From Streptomyces piniterrae (GTDB lineage Bacteria; Actinomycetota; Actinomycetes; Streptomycetales; Streptomycetaceae), in the NCBI RefSeq assembly GCF_005048155.1, contig NZ_SUMB01000010.1, positions 1 through 64,000 of the forward strand: DNA of 64,000 nucleotides, written 5' to 3'. The notes beneath the pieces are model-generated. The model was not told where the DNA came from, searched no databases, and saw only the letters and a list, made by a program, of their open reading frames with translations. Position 1 is the stretch's first letter. The number at the start of each line of letters is the position of its first letter. The translations under genes were made by a program, and so were the position numbers. Shown in pieces: positions 16,423 through 25,040 of this stretch.

Positions 16423-16823
16423 CCCCGAAACTCCCCATACGCGGCGGCGGGGCGAGGAAACCCGCCCGCGTCCGCCCGTACTCGCTGACCGGCGGCCGCA
16501 CCCGATTCGGCCATGTGCTGCTCGTCGAGTCGTTCGTCGCCGCACTGGACGCCCCCGACGACCGACTGGAGCTGGCCTCGACGGAAGGCCGCTGGGTCGA
16601 ACGGGTCATGCCGGAGATGCGCGCGATCGTCGAACTGTGCCGCCGGATGCGTTCGGTCGCGGAGATCTCCGCACTGCTCAAAATGCCGCTGGGCGTGGTC
16701 CGCGTCCTGCTCAGCGATCTCGCCGACCAGGGAAAGATTCGTGTGTACGGCACCGGGCACGGTATCGGCCGGCCCGACCGCGCACTGCTGGAAAGGGTGC
16801 TGAGTGGACTTCACAGGCTCTGA
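16419..16823 (+). CDS. cvnC: DUF742 protein (CvnC-type)
   Basis: 134-residue DUF742 protein, third conservon member. The pattern is the family's: RPYSLTGGRTR near the N-terminus, then a winged-helix-like part with VELCRRMRSVAEISALLKMPLGVVRVLLSDLADQGKIRVY. The fold suggests nucleic-acid or protein binding, but the role is not known. The GTG start overlaps the stop of cvnB (GTGA), and the gene overlaps the next one by 20 bp. Confidence 0.92.
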   Translation: MTPKLPIRGGGARKPARVRPYSLTGGRTRFGHVLLVESFVAALDAPDDRLELASTEGRWVERVMPEMRAIVELCRRMRSVAEISALLKMPLGVVRVLLSDLADQGKIRVYGTGHGIGRPDRALLERVLSGLHRL

Positions 16824-17478
16824 CACGAGAGCGGCCGGGCCGACGATGACCGCCGATCCCGTGCGAGAGGCCGACGCCCCGGCGCCGGACGCCGACGAGG
16901 GCCTGCAGAGCTGGCAGACGGACCGTACGCGGGCGCCGATCGCCACCAAGATCGTGGTGGCGGGCGGCTTCGGCGTCGGCAAGACCACCTTCGTCGGGTC
17001 GGTCTCGGAGATCACCCCGCTGCAGACCGAGGCGGTGATGACGCAGGCCAGCGAGGGCACCGACGATCTCTCCGCCACCCCGGAGAAGGCCACGACCACG
17101 GTCGCGCTGGACTTCGGGCGGATCACCCTCGACCAGGACCTGGTGCTCTATCTGTTCGGCACGCCCGGTCAGCAGCGCTTCTGGTTCATGTGGGACGACC
17201 TGGTGCGGGGCGCGATCGGCGCGGTCGTGATGGCCGACACCCGGCGGCTGGAGGACTGCTTCCCCGCACTGGACTACTTCGAGAGCTGCGGACTGCCGTA
17301 CGTCGTCGCGGTCAACCACTTCGAGGGGACCGAGTCGTACGCCGTGGCCGACGTCCGCGACGCGCTGACCGTGCCGCCGCACGTGCCCGTCGTGATCATG
17401 GACGCACGCAAGCGGATCACGGTGACCGAGTCGCTGCTGGCGCTGGTCGCGCACGCCCTCGACACCTCGCCCGAATAA
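16804..17478 (+). CDS. cvnD: Small Rap-like GTPase (CvnD-type)
   Basis: Ras-superfamily-like GTPase of 224 residues, the switch component of the conservon. The P-loop is GGFGVGKTTFVG, switch II carries GTPGQQRFW, and the base-recognition loop reads VNHFEG instead of NKxD, as usual in MglA/Cvn GTPases. The N-terminal 35 residues are an acidic extension. The GTG at 16804 lies within the end of cvnC; ATG 16846 is an alternative start. The complex with CvnA-C is thought to act at the membrane like a eukaryotic G-protein system. A flavin monooxygenase gene follows 103 bp downstream. Confidence 0.93.
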   Translation: MDFTGSDTRAAGPTMTADPVREADAPAPDADEGLQSWQTDRTRAPIATKIVVAGGFGVGKTTFVGSVSEITPLQTEAVMTQASEGTDDLSATPEKATTTVALDFGRITLDQDLVLYLFGTPGQQRFWFMWDDLVRGAIGAVVMADTRRLEDCFPALDYFESCGLPYVVAVNHFEGTESYAVADVRDALTVPPHVPVVIMDARKRITVTESLLALVAHALDTSPE

Positions 17479-17581
17479 CGCCCGCGCTCGCACGGCGCCC
17501 CCGCGCCCGCACCGGCCCCGCCCCCCACGCCCGCACCAGCCCCACCCCCCGTACGACAGCAGTGAGCAGAGAAGAGCCGCC

Positions 17582-18835
17582 ATGCGGAAGATCCTGATCG
17601 TCGGAGCCGGCCAGTCCGGACTTCAGCTCGCCCTCGGTCTCCAGTCCCAGGGCTACGAGGTCACCCTCATGTCCAACCGCACCGCCGACGAGATCCGCTC
17701 CGGCCGGGTCATGTCGACGCAGTGCATGTTCGACACCGCCCTCCAGCACGAGCGCGACCTCCAGATCAACTTCTGGGAGAGCCAGGCCCCGCGCATCGAG
17801 GGCCTGGGCGTCTCGGTCGCCGCGCCCGGCAGCCACGCGGCGCCCGACGGCTCGGTCCGCGCCATCGACTGGGTCGCCAAGCTGGACGGCTACGCCCAGT
17901 CCGTCGACCAGCGGGTCAAGATGGCCGGCTGGATGGAGACCTTCGCACAGCGCGGCGGCCAGCTCGTCATCCACGGCGCCGCCGTCTCCGACCTGGACTT
18001 CTTCGCCAGCCGCTACGACCTGACGCTGGTCACGGCCGGCAAGGGCGAGCTGGTGTCCATGTTCGGCCGGGACGCCGCCCGTTCTCCCTACGACACCCCG
18101 CAGCGCTCGCTCGCCGTCGCCTACGTCCACGGACTGGGCCCGCGCCCCGAGCACCCCGATGTGGAGGCGGTGCGCTGCAACCTCGTGCCCGGCGTCGGCG
18201 AGCTGTTCGTCATGCCGACTCTCACCACCTCCGGCCGTGCCGACATCCTCTTCTGGGAGGGCATCCCCGGCGGCCCGCTGGACGTCTTCCAGGACATCAA
18301 GGACCCCAACGAGCACCTCGCCAAGACGCTGGAGCTCATGGAGACCTTCCTGCCGTGGGAGTACGCCCGTGCCACCAAGGTCGAGCTGACCGACGGCAAC
18401 GGCACGCTGGCCGGCCGCTACGCCCCGACCGTCCGCAAGCCCATCGGCCGACTGCCGTCCGGCGGACTGGTCCTGGGTGTGGCGGACGTCGTCGTCGCCA
18501 ACGACCCGATCACCGGCCAGGGCTCCAACTCCGCGTCCAAGTGCGCCGCCGCCTACCTCGCGTCCATCGTCGAGCACGGTGACAAGCCCTTCGACGGGGA
18601 CTGGATGCAGGCCACCTTCGACCGCTACTGGGACACCGCCCAGCACGTCACCAAGTTCACCAACGCGATGCTGGCGCCGCCGCCCGAGCACGTCCTGAAC
18701 ATCATCGGCGCGGCCGGTCAGGTCCAGAGCATCGCCGACCGCTTCGCCAACGGCTTCGACGACCCGTCCGACCTCGACAACTTCTTCTACGACCCGGACA
18801 AGGCGAACGCCTACCTGGCCTCGGTCACCGGCTGA
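17582..18835 (+). CDS. Styrene-monooxygenase-like FAD-dependent oxygenase
   Basis: Flavoprotein of 417 residues of the StyA/indole-monooxygenase type. The N-terminal dinucleotide fold is ILIVGAGQSGLQLALGL; unlike PHBH-type enzymes there is no NADPH motif visible, and StyA proteins take reduced FAD from a separate reductase. The motif DPITGQGSNSASKCAAAYL matches the late FAD-binding segment of the family. No reductase gene is nearby. The ATG follows AGAAGAG. Its place directly after the conservon and on the same strand suggests co-regulation or a functional link, as other conservons are followed by P450 genes. Its 3' end overlaps the convergent hydrolase gene by 11 bp. Confidence 0.88.
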   Translation: MRKILIVGAGQSGLQLALGLQSQGYEVTLMSNRTADEIRSGRVMSTQCMFDTALQHERDLQINFWESQAPRIEGLGVSVAAPGSHAAPDGSVRAIDWVAKLDGYAQSVDQRVKMAGWMETFAQRGGQLVIHGAAVSDLDFFASRYDLTLVTAGKGELVSMFGRDAARSPYDTPQRSLAVAYVHGLGPRPEHPDVEAVRCNLVPGVGELFVMPTLTTSGRADILFWEGIPGGPLDVFQDIKDPNEHLAKTLELMETFLPWEYARATKVELTDGNGTLAGRYAPTVRKPIGRLPSGGLVLGVADVVVANDPITGQGSNSASKCAAAYLASIVEHGDKPFDGDWMQATFDRYWDTAQHVTKFTNAMLAPPPEHVLNIIGAAGQVQSIADRFANGFDDPSDLDNFFYDPDKANAYLASVTG

Positions 18836-20414
18836 CGCGGCCCCCGCTCCCGGCCCCGGCGGCCGCGCCCGACGCGCACACCGTGTCCCGGGCCGGGGGC
18901 GTCCCCCGCAGGAGGAAGGCGTCCACGGCGTTGTCCACACAGGCGTTGCCGTGCCGGTACAGGCCGTGGTCACCGCCGTCCGCCGTCACCAGACGCGAGC
19001 CGCGCAGCGCGCGATGGGCGGTTATCGCCCCCTCGTAGTAAGTGGCCGGATCATGGCGGGAGTTGAGCATGAGGGTCGTCGGCAGCCCCTTGCCCGTCAC
19101 CCGGACTCGCGGGGCGTCGGAGGCGGGCCAGGCCGCGCAGGTCGCGGCGAACGCCAGCTCCCTGGCGCCCATCAGCGGATGGTCGGCGGTGTCCTTGGCG
19201 CTGCGGCGTATCCAGTGGTCCAGGTCGCGCGTCCAGGGAGTGTCGTTGCAGGTCACCGCAGAGAAGTCGGCGAGGAAGTCCGGCGAGAGGTAGTGGGTGA
19301 ATCCGTCCTGGACGGCCCGCTTCTCCTGCGGCGACGCGGTGTCCCAGTGCTCCAGGACCGCGAGGCCCTGCGCGAGTGCGGGGAACGCCTTGGCGTCGTA
19401 CATCGCCTGGATCGCGCCGCTGTCGAGCTGGTTGGGCCCCAGCACCGAGGTGCCGAACCGTATCGGGCGCTCGCGCAGCGCGGCGCGCCGTCGCTCCCAC
19501 CTCGCCTGCACCTGGGCCGGGGTGCGCCCGTAGTGGTAGACCGCGTCGTTCTGGGCGAGCCAGGGCAGGAAGTCCTTCTCGAAGCGGCGCTGGAAGCTCA
19601 TCGGCTGCCCCTCTTCGAAGGTCTGCCAGCTGCCGCCGAAGGCGATATTGCTGTCCAGGACGAAGCGGTCCACCCGCCGGGGGAACTCCGTCGCGTAGTA
19701 GGCGCCGAGCATCGTGGCGTAGGACGGGCCGTAGTAGGAGAGCTTCGGGGCGCCGAGCAGCGAGCGGTAGAGGTCCATGTCGCGGACCGCCTGGTCGGTG
19801 GTGAGGTACGGCAGCAGATCACCGCTCCGGGACGCGCAGTGGCGCGCCAGTTGGCGTGAGCGGTCCAGGACGCCCCGTATCGCCGCGGGGGAGCGGTCGC
19901 GGAAGTCATGGGCGAAGAAGTCCCGGAACTCGGCGTCGGTCACACATCGCAGAGGAGTGCTGCGTCCGACCCCTCGCTGGTCGAAGCCCACCACGTCGTA
20001 CACGGCGGCCAGCTCCGGAGACCGCTCGGCGAACCCCTTGGGCCGGGTCAGCCCCGAGGCACCGGGGCCGCCCGCCGCCATCATCAACACCCCGCGCCGG
20101 CGCGCCGGATCCGTCGCCCGGTGCCGGGACACCTCCACGGTGAGGTCCTCGCCGGCATCCGGACGGTGCCAGTCGCGCGGCACGGTCATCGCCGCGCACT
20201 CCAGCGACGGTGCGTCGGCGCAGGCCCGCCACGCCAGCCGCTGGTCCGCGTAGCGCGCGGGCACCCCCGCCGTGCCGGCCCCGGCCGAGGCACCGGCCGT
20301 CGCCGGCAGGACAACCGCCGCGACCCCGGCCGCGACCGCCGCCGTGGCCACTCCCCACCCCGCGGTGACCGCCCGTCGTCGTCTCACCGAGGCATGTCTC
20401 ATCAACCTGAACAC
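18825..20414 (-). CDS. Secreted alpha/beta-hydrolase (tripeptidyl aminopeptidase, SlpD/E-like)
   Basis: Exported hydrolase of 529 residues related to Streptomyces tripeptidyl aminopeptidases. A signal peptide with RRRR and a hydrophobic core ends around residue 43. The fold shows the oxyanion region GGPGASG, the nucleophile elbow GPSYATM (catalytic Ser), a later Asp region (LNSRHDPAT) and His in GGDHGLY, with the family's C-terminal TAP-like domain. GPSYA departs from the common GxSYG at its last glycine. The GTG at 20414 has GGGGAGG ending 4 nt upstream and is preferred over ATG 20402. Substrate is probably the N-terminus of extracellular peptides. Confidence 0.88.
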   Translation of the reverse strand: MFRLMRHASVRRRRAVTAGWGVATAAVAAGVAAVVLPATAGASAGAGTAGVPARYADQRLAWRACADAPSLECAAMTVPRDWHRPDAGEDLTVEVSRHRATDPARRRGVLMMAAGGPGASGLTRPKGFAERSPELAAVYDVVGFDQRGVGRSTPLRCVTDAEFRDFFAHDFRDRSPAAIRGVLDRSRQLARHCASRSGDLLPYLTTDQAVRDMDLYRSLLGAPKLSYYGPSYATMLGAYYATEFPRRVDRFVLDSNIAFGGSWQTFEEGQPMSFQRRFEKDFLPWLAQNDAVYHYGRTPAQVQARWERRRAALRERPIRFGTSVLGPNQLDSGAIQAMYDAKAFPALAQGLAVLEHWDTASPQEKRAVQDGFTHYLSPDFLADFSAVTCNDTPWTRDLDHWIRRSAKDTADHPLMGARELAFAATCAAWPASDAPRVRVTGKGLPTTLMLNSRHDPATYYEGAITAHRALRGSRLVTADGGDHGLYRHGNACVDNAVDAFLLRGTPPARDTVCASGAAAGAGSGGRVSR

Positions 20415-20509
20415 CGTTCCTCCCCAAGGGACTTCCGCGCGGACATCCGCGTCCGCACATCAACGATGTTCCGCCGGCCACAGGCCTCGATCCACCATGC
20501 AGGCCACAC

Positions 20510-20539
20510 TGTCGGGGTGGTGCAGGCACCACCCCGACA
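20510..20539 (-). terminator. Terminator after the NlpC/P60 gene
   Basis: Perfect 13-bp inverted repeat around a 4-base loop, 17 bp after the NlpC/P60 stop and before the start of the next gene on the same strand. It separates the two units. No T-run follows. Confidence 0.85.
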
Positions 20540-20556
20540 CTGCGGAATTCCGCAGT

Positions 20557-22191
20557 TCAGATCCGCCAGACGGCCTCAAGCCGCCGCATCGGCCGCAGCG
20601 CCCGCTCCTCCGCGTCCCACTCGTCCCAGGGACTCCAGTCCTCCTCCGGACGCCAGGCTCCCTCCGGCCGCCTGTCCGGCCTCCTGTCTTCCTCCCTGCG
20701 CCGGTCTTCGTCCCGCCGCCTGTCGTCCTCCCGCCGCCTGTCTTCGTCCCTCCGGCGGGTCTCCTCCGTCCCCCCGGCTTCCCGCTCCCCGGTCCCCTTC
20801 GTCTCCTCGGTCCCCTCCGGCCCCGGCCCCGGGTCCGGCCGTACCGCCCCCAGCAGCGGATTCGACGCGATCGGCACGATCTCCACCCGTCCGCCCGGCT
20901 TGGGCGCCTGGACGACCTTGCCGCCGCCGACGTACATCGCCACATGCGTCGCCCCGCGGAAGTAGATGACCAGGTCGCTGGGGCGCAGCTCGTTCAGCCG
21001 CACATGCGGCAGCTCTTTCCACTGCTTCTGGCTGGTGCGCGGGATCCGCCGCCCGGCATGCGCCCACGCCTGTGAGGTCAGCCCCGAGCAGTCGAAGGAA
21101 TCCGGTCCCGTCGCACCCCAGACATACGGCTTGCCGACCTGGTCGAGGGCGTACGCCAGCGCCCGCTCGCCGACCCGTGACGGCGCGCTCTCCTTGCCCT
21201 CCTGGTCCCTCCCGCCGACCGCGCCGGTCGCCAGCGCGGTGCGCTGCGCGCTGTCGATGCCCTGCGCCTCCAGCTGGCTGAGCTCGGTGAGCTGCTCCTC
21301 GGTGAGCGAGGCGAGCAGCTCCTCGACCGCCCTGAGCTTCTCCAGCACCGTGTCCCGCTGCTGTCTGCGCTGGTCGGTCAGGTGTCGCTGCTGGTCGAGC
21401 GAGGCACGGGCCTCCTTGGCCAGTGCGTTGGCCGTCTTCTCGGCGCCGGTGAGCCGGGCGACGGTGGCCGCCTGCTCGGCGGCCGCCTCCTGGAGGAAGT
21501 GCCCCGAGTCCATCGCCTGCTGGGGATCCTCGGCCATCAGGATGCGCAGATACGACGAGAGTCCGCCCGTGCTCGCGCCCTGGTACTGCAGGCGGGCCAG
21601 CCGCCCCGCGTCGGCCCGCGCCTCGGTCAGCTGCCTACGGGCCTTCGCCAGCCGGGTGTCGAGCGCCGTGAAATGCTGCTGTGCCTCGCCGAGGTCCTCC
21701 TGGGTGGCGTTGTACGCCTCGGTCGACTCCTCGGTCTTGCGGTAGAGGGACTGAAGCTGCCTGAGCAGCGCGCTCGGGGTGCGCTCCGTGGGGGAGAGCG
21801 GGGCGTCGGCATCCGCATCGGTATCGGCATCGGCATCGGGGCTCGTGCTCTCGCCTGTGTCCGTGGGTTCGCCGGTGCTTCCGCCGGCCATGGGGCCCCC
21901 GTCGGCGCCCTCGGTGACCCGTCCCAGCTCTCCCTCGCCCGTGTCCGACGAGCCGGTCTCCGGCACCGCCGTCCCCGACGGCCCCGGCTCCGCCATCCCC
22001 GTCCCCCCGGCCCCGGTCCCCCCTGCCCCGGCCCCCGCCGTCCCTGACGTCCCTGCCGTCCCGCCGCCCGCGGCCCCCATCGGCGACGGATCCGGGACCC
22101 CCTCGGCCAGCACCTGCGACGCGGGCAGGGCGACCGTCGCGGCGCCTACGAGCGCCAGCGCGCAGACCGACCTCAGCAATCGACCGGACAC
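20557..22191 (-). CDS. Secreted NlpC/P60 peptidoglycan endopeptidase
   Basis: Secreted D,L-endopeptidase of 544 residues, cutting stem peptides of peptidoglycan. Order: signal peptide (1-29, ending QVLA), Gly/Thr/Ala-rich and Asp-Ala linker (30-130), long helical coiled coil (about 138-325) that typically inhibits or positions the enzyme, then the NlpC/P60 domain with catalytic Cys368 in DSFDCSGL and His in THVAMY. The tail (about 465-544) is highly unusual: runs of Arg/Asp/Glu in RRRDEDRRREDD-type repeats and a Trp-rich end. The GTG has GGAGG 7 nt upstream. The charged tail may tether it to wall polymers; that is a guess. Confidence 0.9.
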   Translation of the reverse strand: MSGRLLRSVCALALVGAATVALPASQVLAEGVPDPSPMGAAGGGTAGTSGTAGAGAGGTGAGGTGMAEPGPSGTAVPETGSSDTGEGELGRVTEGADGGPMAGGSTGEPTDTGESTSPDADADTDADADAPLSPTERTPSALLRQLQSLYRKTEESTEAYNATQEDLGEAQQHFTALDTRLAKARRQLTEARADAGRLARLQYQGASTGGLSSYLRILMAEDPQQAMDSGHFLQEAAAEQAATVARLTGAEKTANALAKEARASLDQQRHLTDQRRQQRDTVLEKLRAVEELLASLTEEQLTELSQLEAQGIDSAQRTALATGAVGGRDQEGKESAPSRVGERALAYALDQVGKPYVWGATGPDSFDCSGLTSQAWAHAGRRIPRTSQKQWKELPHVRLNELRPSDLVIYFRGATHVAMYVGGGKVVQAPKPGGRVEIVPIASNPLLGAVRPDPGPGPEGTEETKGTGEREAGGTEETRRRDEDRRREDDRRRDEDRRREEDRRPDRRPEGAWRPEEDWSPWDEWDAEERALRPMRRLEAVWRI

Positions 22192-22326
22192 GAATCCACC
22201 TCCGACTCCCGCGGCACCATCCGAGCCGTCCGGATGGATCTGACGGTTCGGATGCTGCCACGGCAGTCATACATTTCCGGCTAATGGGTGGCGGTTCCGG
22301 CGCTTTATGACAATCAGACCACCCGA

Positions 22327-23628
22327 TCAGCCGCCGAAGTAGGCGTCGAAGCTCTTCTGGAATTCCCAGTCGTTGTAGCGGTCCCAGTTGATCGACCAGG
22401 TCATCAGGCCGCGCAGCTCCGGCCAGCTGCCGTGCGGTCGGTAGCCGCCGCAATCCGCGTTCTTCGTCAGGCAGTTGAGCGCGTCGGCGACCTCGGCGGG
22501 CGGGGTGTGGCCGTTGCCCGCGCTGGTGGACGCGGGCAGGCCGATCGCGACCTGGGACGGCTTGAGCGCGGGGAAGACGTTGTCCTTGTTGCCGGCCACC
22601 GGGAAGCCGGCCAGCAGCATGTCCGTCATCGCGATGTGGAAGTCCGCGCCGCCCATCGTGTGGTACTGCTCGTCCAGGCCCATGATCGGGCCCGAGTTGT
22701 AGTCCTGGACGTGCAGCAGGGTGAGGTCGTCGCGCAGCGCGTGGATGACCGGGAGATAGGCGCCCGACCGGGGGTCCTGGCCGCCGAACGGGCCCGAGCC
22801 GTAGTACTGGTGGCCCAGTTGGACGAAGAAGGTCTCCGGTGCCATGGTCAGCGTGAACTTCTCGCCGTACTTGCCCTTGAGGGTCCGCACCGCCGAGATG
22901 AGGTTGACGATCGCCGGCGTGGTGGGGTTCCTGAAGTCGGTGTCGCCGTTGTCGAGGGCGAGGGAGTGGCCTTCGAAGTCGATGTCCAGGCCGTCCAGCC
23001 CGTAGCGGTCGATGATCCCGCCGACGGACTTCACGAAGGCGTCGCGGGCCGCGGTGGTGGTCAGCTGGACCTGGCCGTTCTGTCCGCCGATGGAGATCAG
23101 CACCTTCTTGCCGGCCGCCTGCTTGGCCTTGACCGCGGCCTTGAACTCGTCCTCGGTCTCCACTCCGGGGCACTCGGTCCGCGGACAGAGCGCGAAGCGG
23201 ATGTCGCCCGAGGTGGTGGAGGTCGGCTCGCCGAAGGCCAGGTCGATGATGTCCCAGCTGTCGGGGACGTCGGCGAGCCGGGTGTAGCCGGAGCCGTTGG
23301 CGAAGCTGGTGTGGAGATAGCCGACGAGGGCGTGGGCGGGCAGGTCCGCGGCTCGTTGTCCGGTCGTCGGCGGGGTGTCCGCGGCGGGCCGTGCGGCGGC
23401 GCTGGCATCGGCGGCGCCGGTGGCGTGCGCGGTGCTGGTCTCGGCGGCGACCGCCAGTACGGCCATCGCGGTGACGGCGGCGAGTGCGGCCGGCACGGCC
23501 CTGGTGCGCAGGTGGAGGGTGCGCAGGGTGCGTCCCGCGACGGTTGCGGGGCGGCGGGGCCCCGGAAGCGCCGCCAGGTGGGGGCGGGGAGAGGCCGGCA
23601 GGCCGGGGCGGGGGATACGCAGGCGCAT
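22327..23628 (-). CDS. Secreted GH18 chitinase
   Basis: Extracellular chitinase of 433 residues. A long basic N-terminus and hydrophobic core (about 46-70, ending AHA) form the export signal. The catalytic barrel has KVLISIGGQ and DGLDIDFEG with catalytic Glu219, followed by TMAPETFFV and a C-terminal MTWSINWDRY. There is no chitin-binding module, so it is a single-domain enzyme similar to Streptomyces ChiD/ChiA-like proteins. The ATG has AAGGAG 8 nt upstream. The promoter region holds the two 12-bp repeats of Streptomyces chitinase genes, so expression should respond to chitin and N-acetylglucosamine signals. Confidence 0.92.
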   Translation of the reverse strand: MRLRIPRPGLPASPRPHLAALPGPRRPATVAGRTLRTLHLRTRAVPAALAAVTAMAVLAVAAETSTAHATGAADASAAARPAADTPPTTGQRAADLPAHALVGYLHTSFANGSGYTRLADVPDSWDIIDLAFGEPTSTTSGDIRFALCPRTECPGVETEDEFKAAVKAKQAAGKKVLISIGGQNGQVQLTTTAARDAFVKSVGGIIDRYGLDGLDIDFEGHSLALDNGDTDFRNPTTPAIVNLISAVRTLKGKYGEKFTLTMAPETFFVQLGHQYYGSGPFGGQDPRSGAYLPVIHALRDDLTLLHVQDYNSGPIMGLDEQYHTMGGADFHIAMTDMLLAGFPVAGNKDNVFPALKPSQVAIGLPASTSAGNGHTPPAEVADALNCLTKNADCGGYRPHGSWPELRGLMTWSINWDRYNDWEFQKSFDAYFGG

Positions 23629-23748
23629 GGGGGCTGCTCCTTCGTCGACGGCGCCGGGGGTGCGCGGTCGAGGGTGGGGAGGGGGCCGCCCCTGCGGGAT
23701 GGGGCCGGCCAGGGAGGCGCGGGGCGGCTCCCTGGCCAGGCAGCAAAC

Positions 23749-23782
23749 AGGACTAGACCACTGCTGTCAATGGTCCGGACCA
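23749..23782 (-). promoter_or_regulatory. Chitinase promoter with twin 12-bp operators (DasR/Chi-type)
   Basis: On the minus strand, TGGTCCGGACCA (23782-23771) and TGGTCTAGTCCT (23760-23749) flank TTGACA (23770-23765), a perfect -35. Both repeats fit the TGGTCYRGACCW element found in Streptomyces chitinase promoters and overlap DasR-type dre sites. TTTGCT 17 bp downstream may be the -10. Confidence 0.85.
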
Positions 23783-23819
23783 GGTTCGGTGAAGGTGCGG
23801 AGGTCTGCGCGGGCCGCGC

Positions 23820-24113
23820 TCAACGCGACTTCTTCCAGGGCCACTTGGGGCCGGCCTGCGACTTCCCCTCCGACGTCTTCCCCTGCGGCGCCTTCCCCTC
23901 CGGGGCGTACTCGTACTTCCACCCGCTCGGCAGCCCCAGGCGCCCCACCCGTGCCGGGACCCGCCGGTAGAGATGCAGCGTCGGCGGCCGCCCGTCGTCG
24001 TTCGGCACCGGGATCTCGTACGTCTTCGGCGGCTGGCCGGTAGCGCCGACCAGTACCGGCAGCACCCGGCCGTCCAGGGGCCCGCCGACGAAGGGGGTGT
24101 TCTCGCTTCTCAC
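23820..24113 (-). CDS. Hypothetical protein with GGPLDGRV motif
   Basis: Small protein of 97 residues of unknown function. It opens with FVGGPLDGRVLPV and a short beta-rich segment (KTYEIPVP, TLHLYRRV), a pattern I associate with small conserved actinobacterial proteins, and ends in a Lys/Gly/Pro-rich tail with three GK-containing repeats. The start is a GTG; a GGGGA directly precedes it, too close to be an ideal ribosome binding site. No neighbour suggests a function. Confidence 0.6.
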   Translation of the reverse strand: MRSENTPFVGGPLDGRVLPVLVGATGQPPKTYEIPVPNDDGRPPTLHLYRRVPARVGRLGLPSGWKYEYAPEGKAPQGKTSEGKSQAGPKWPWKKSR

Positions 24114-24197
24114 TCCCCAAGTGTCACACCCCTCGGTCGCCCGCGGGACCGCGGACCGCCGTACGGGCGCATCCCGTGGCGGCGGCGGAGCCGCAGG

Positions 24198-24938
24198 TCA
24201 CAGCAGGTGTGCGGCGTCACTCACGACCGGCAGGATACGGCGCGCCAGATCGCCCACCGGGCCGTCGGCGGTCTCCAGCTCCAGGGCCGCCCGGGTCACC
24301 CGCGCGGTCTGCGGGTCCCGGGCCGCGGTCGCGGTCAGCAGGGCGACGAAGTGGTCGACCAGCCAGTCGCGCAGCTCGTCGAGCGCGGGCTGCTTGTCCT
24401 CGTCGAGCCAGATCAGCGAGGCGCCCTCGACGGCGGTGATCCACATGCGGACCGTCATGCGCAGCCGTACGCCCGGCTCGGGTTCCCCCATGTGCCGCAG
24501 GATCTGGTCGGCGGCGGTGCGCCGCACCTCGTCCACGATCGCCGACGTACGGGAGGTCTCCACGACGCTGCCGCCCTGGAGCAGTGCGCTGAACCCCGCG
24601 TCGTGCTCGTCGACGAACGCCAGATAGCGGTCCAGGGCACGGGACAGCCGCTGGGTCAGCGGGCCCGTCTCCGGTTCCGCGAAGCAGCCTTCCAACTTGT
24701 CGGCCGCGCTGCGCAGCGCTGCCTCGTACAACTGCTGCTTGCCGCCGGGGAAGTAGCGGTAGACGAGCGGGCGCGAGACCTCGGCCGCGGTCGCGACATC
24801 GTCCAGCGAGACGTCCTCGGGGGCACGCTGCGCGAACAGGTCCAGGGCGGCGGCGAGCAGTTGGCTGCGGCGCTGCTCGACGCCCATCCTGCGATAGGCG
24901 GGTCGGGGTACTGCTGGGGCGGTGCCGCTGCCGTTCAT
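24198..24938 (-). CDS. TetR-family transcriptional regulator
   Basis: Repressor-type regulator of 246 residues. The N-terminal HTH is clear: QLLAAALDLFAQ, VSLDDVATAAEVSRPLVYRYFPGGKQQLYEAAL. The rest is the helical ligand-binding/dimer domain. The start is uncertain: ATG 24938 gives a normal N-terminus, while ATG 24977 and 24992 extend it through a segment holding palindromic operator-like DNA. It lies 48-102 bp after the diiron oxygenase gene on the same strand and may control it and itself. Confidence 0.88.
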   Translation of the reverse strand: MNGSGTAPAVPRPAYRRMGVEQRRSQLLAAALDLFAQRAPEDVSLDDVATAAEVSRPLVYRYFPGGKQQLYEAALRSAADKLEGCFAEPETGPLTQRLSRALDRYLAFVDEHDAGFSALLQGGSVVETSRTSAIVDEVRRTAADQILRHMGEPEPGVRLRMTVRMWITAVEGASLIWLDEDKQPALDELRDWLVDHFVALLTATAARDPQTARVTRAALELETADGPVGDLARRILPVVSDAAHLL

Positions 24939-24970
24939 GAACAGCAGCGTAACCGCCCCGGATTCGGGTT

Positions 24971-25013
24971 CGTACATGTGCTCGTACGGCATGGCTGATA
25001 CGTGCGAGTACGT
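24971..25013. promoter_or_regulatory. Two palindromic motifs just upstream of the TetR gene
   Basis: CGTAC-N8-GTACG at 24971-24988 and ACGT-N6-ACGT at 25000-25013 share GTACGAGCAC-like cores. Their position fits autoregulation by the TetR protein. Assignment is by position only. Confidence 0.45.
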
Positions 25014-25040
25014 GGCCGTATGGCCGCACCGGCGGCCCGG

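Noticed and set aside
9586..24113. A secondary-metabolite or polysaccharide-degradation island
   Set aside because: The secreted hydrolases are separate transcription units in core gene order, without biosynthetic enzymes or border repeats.
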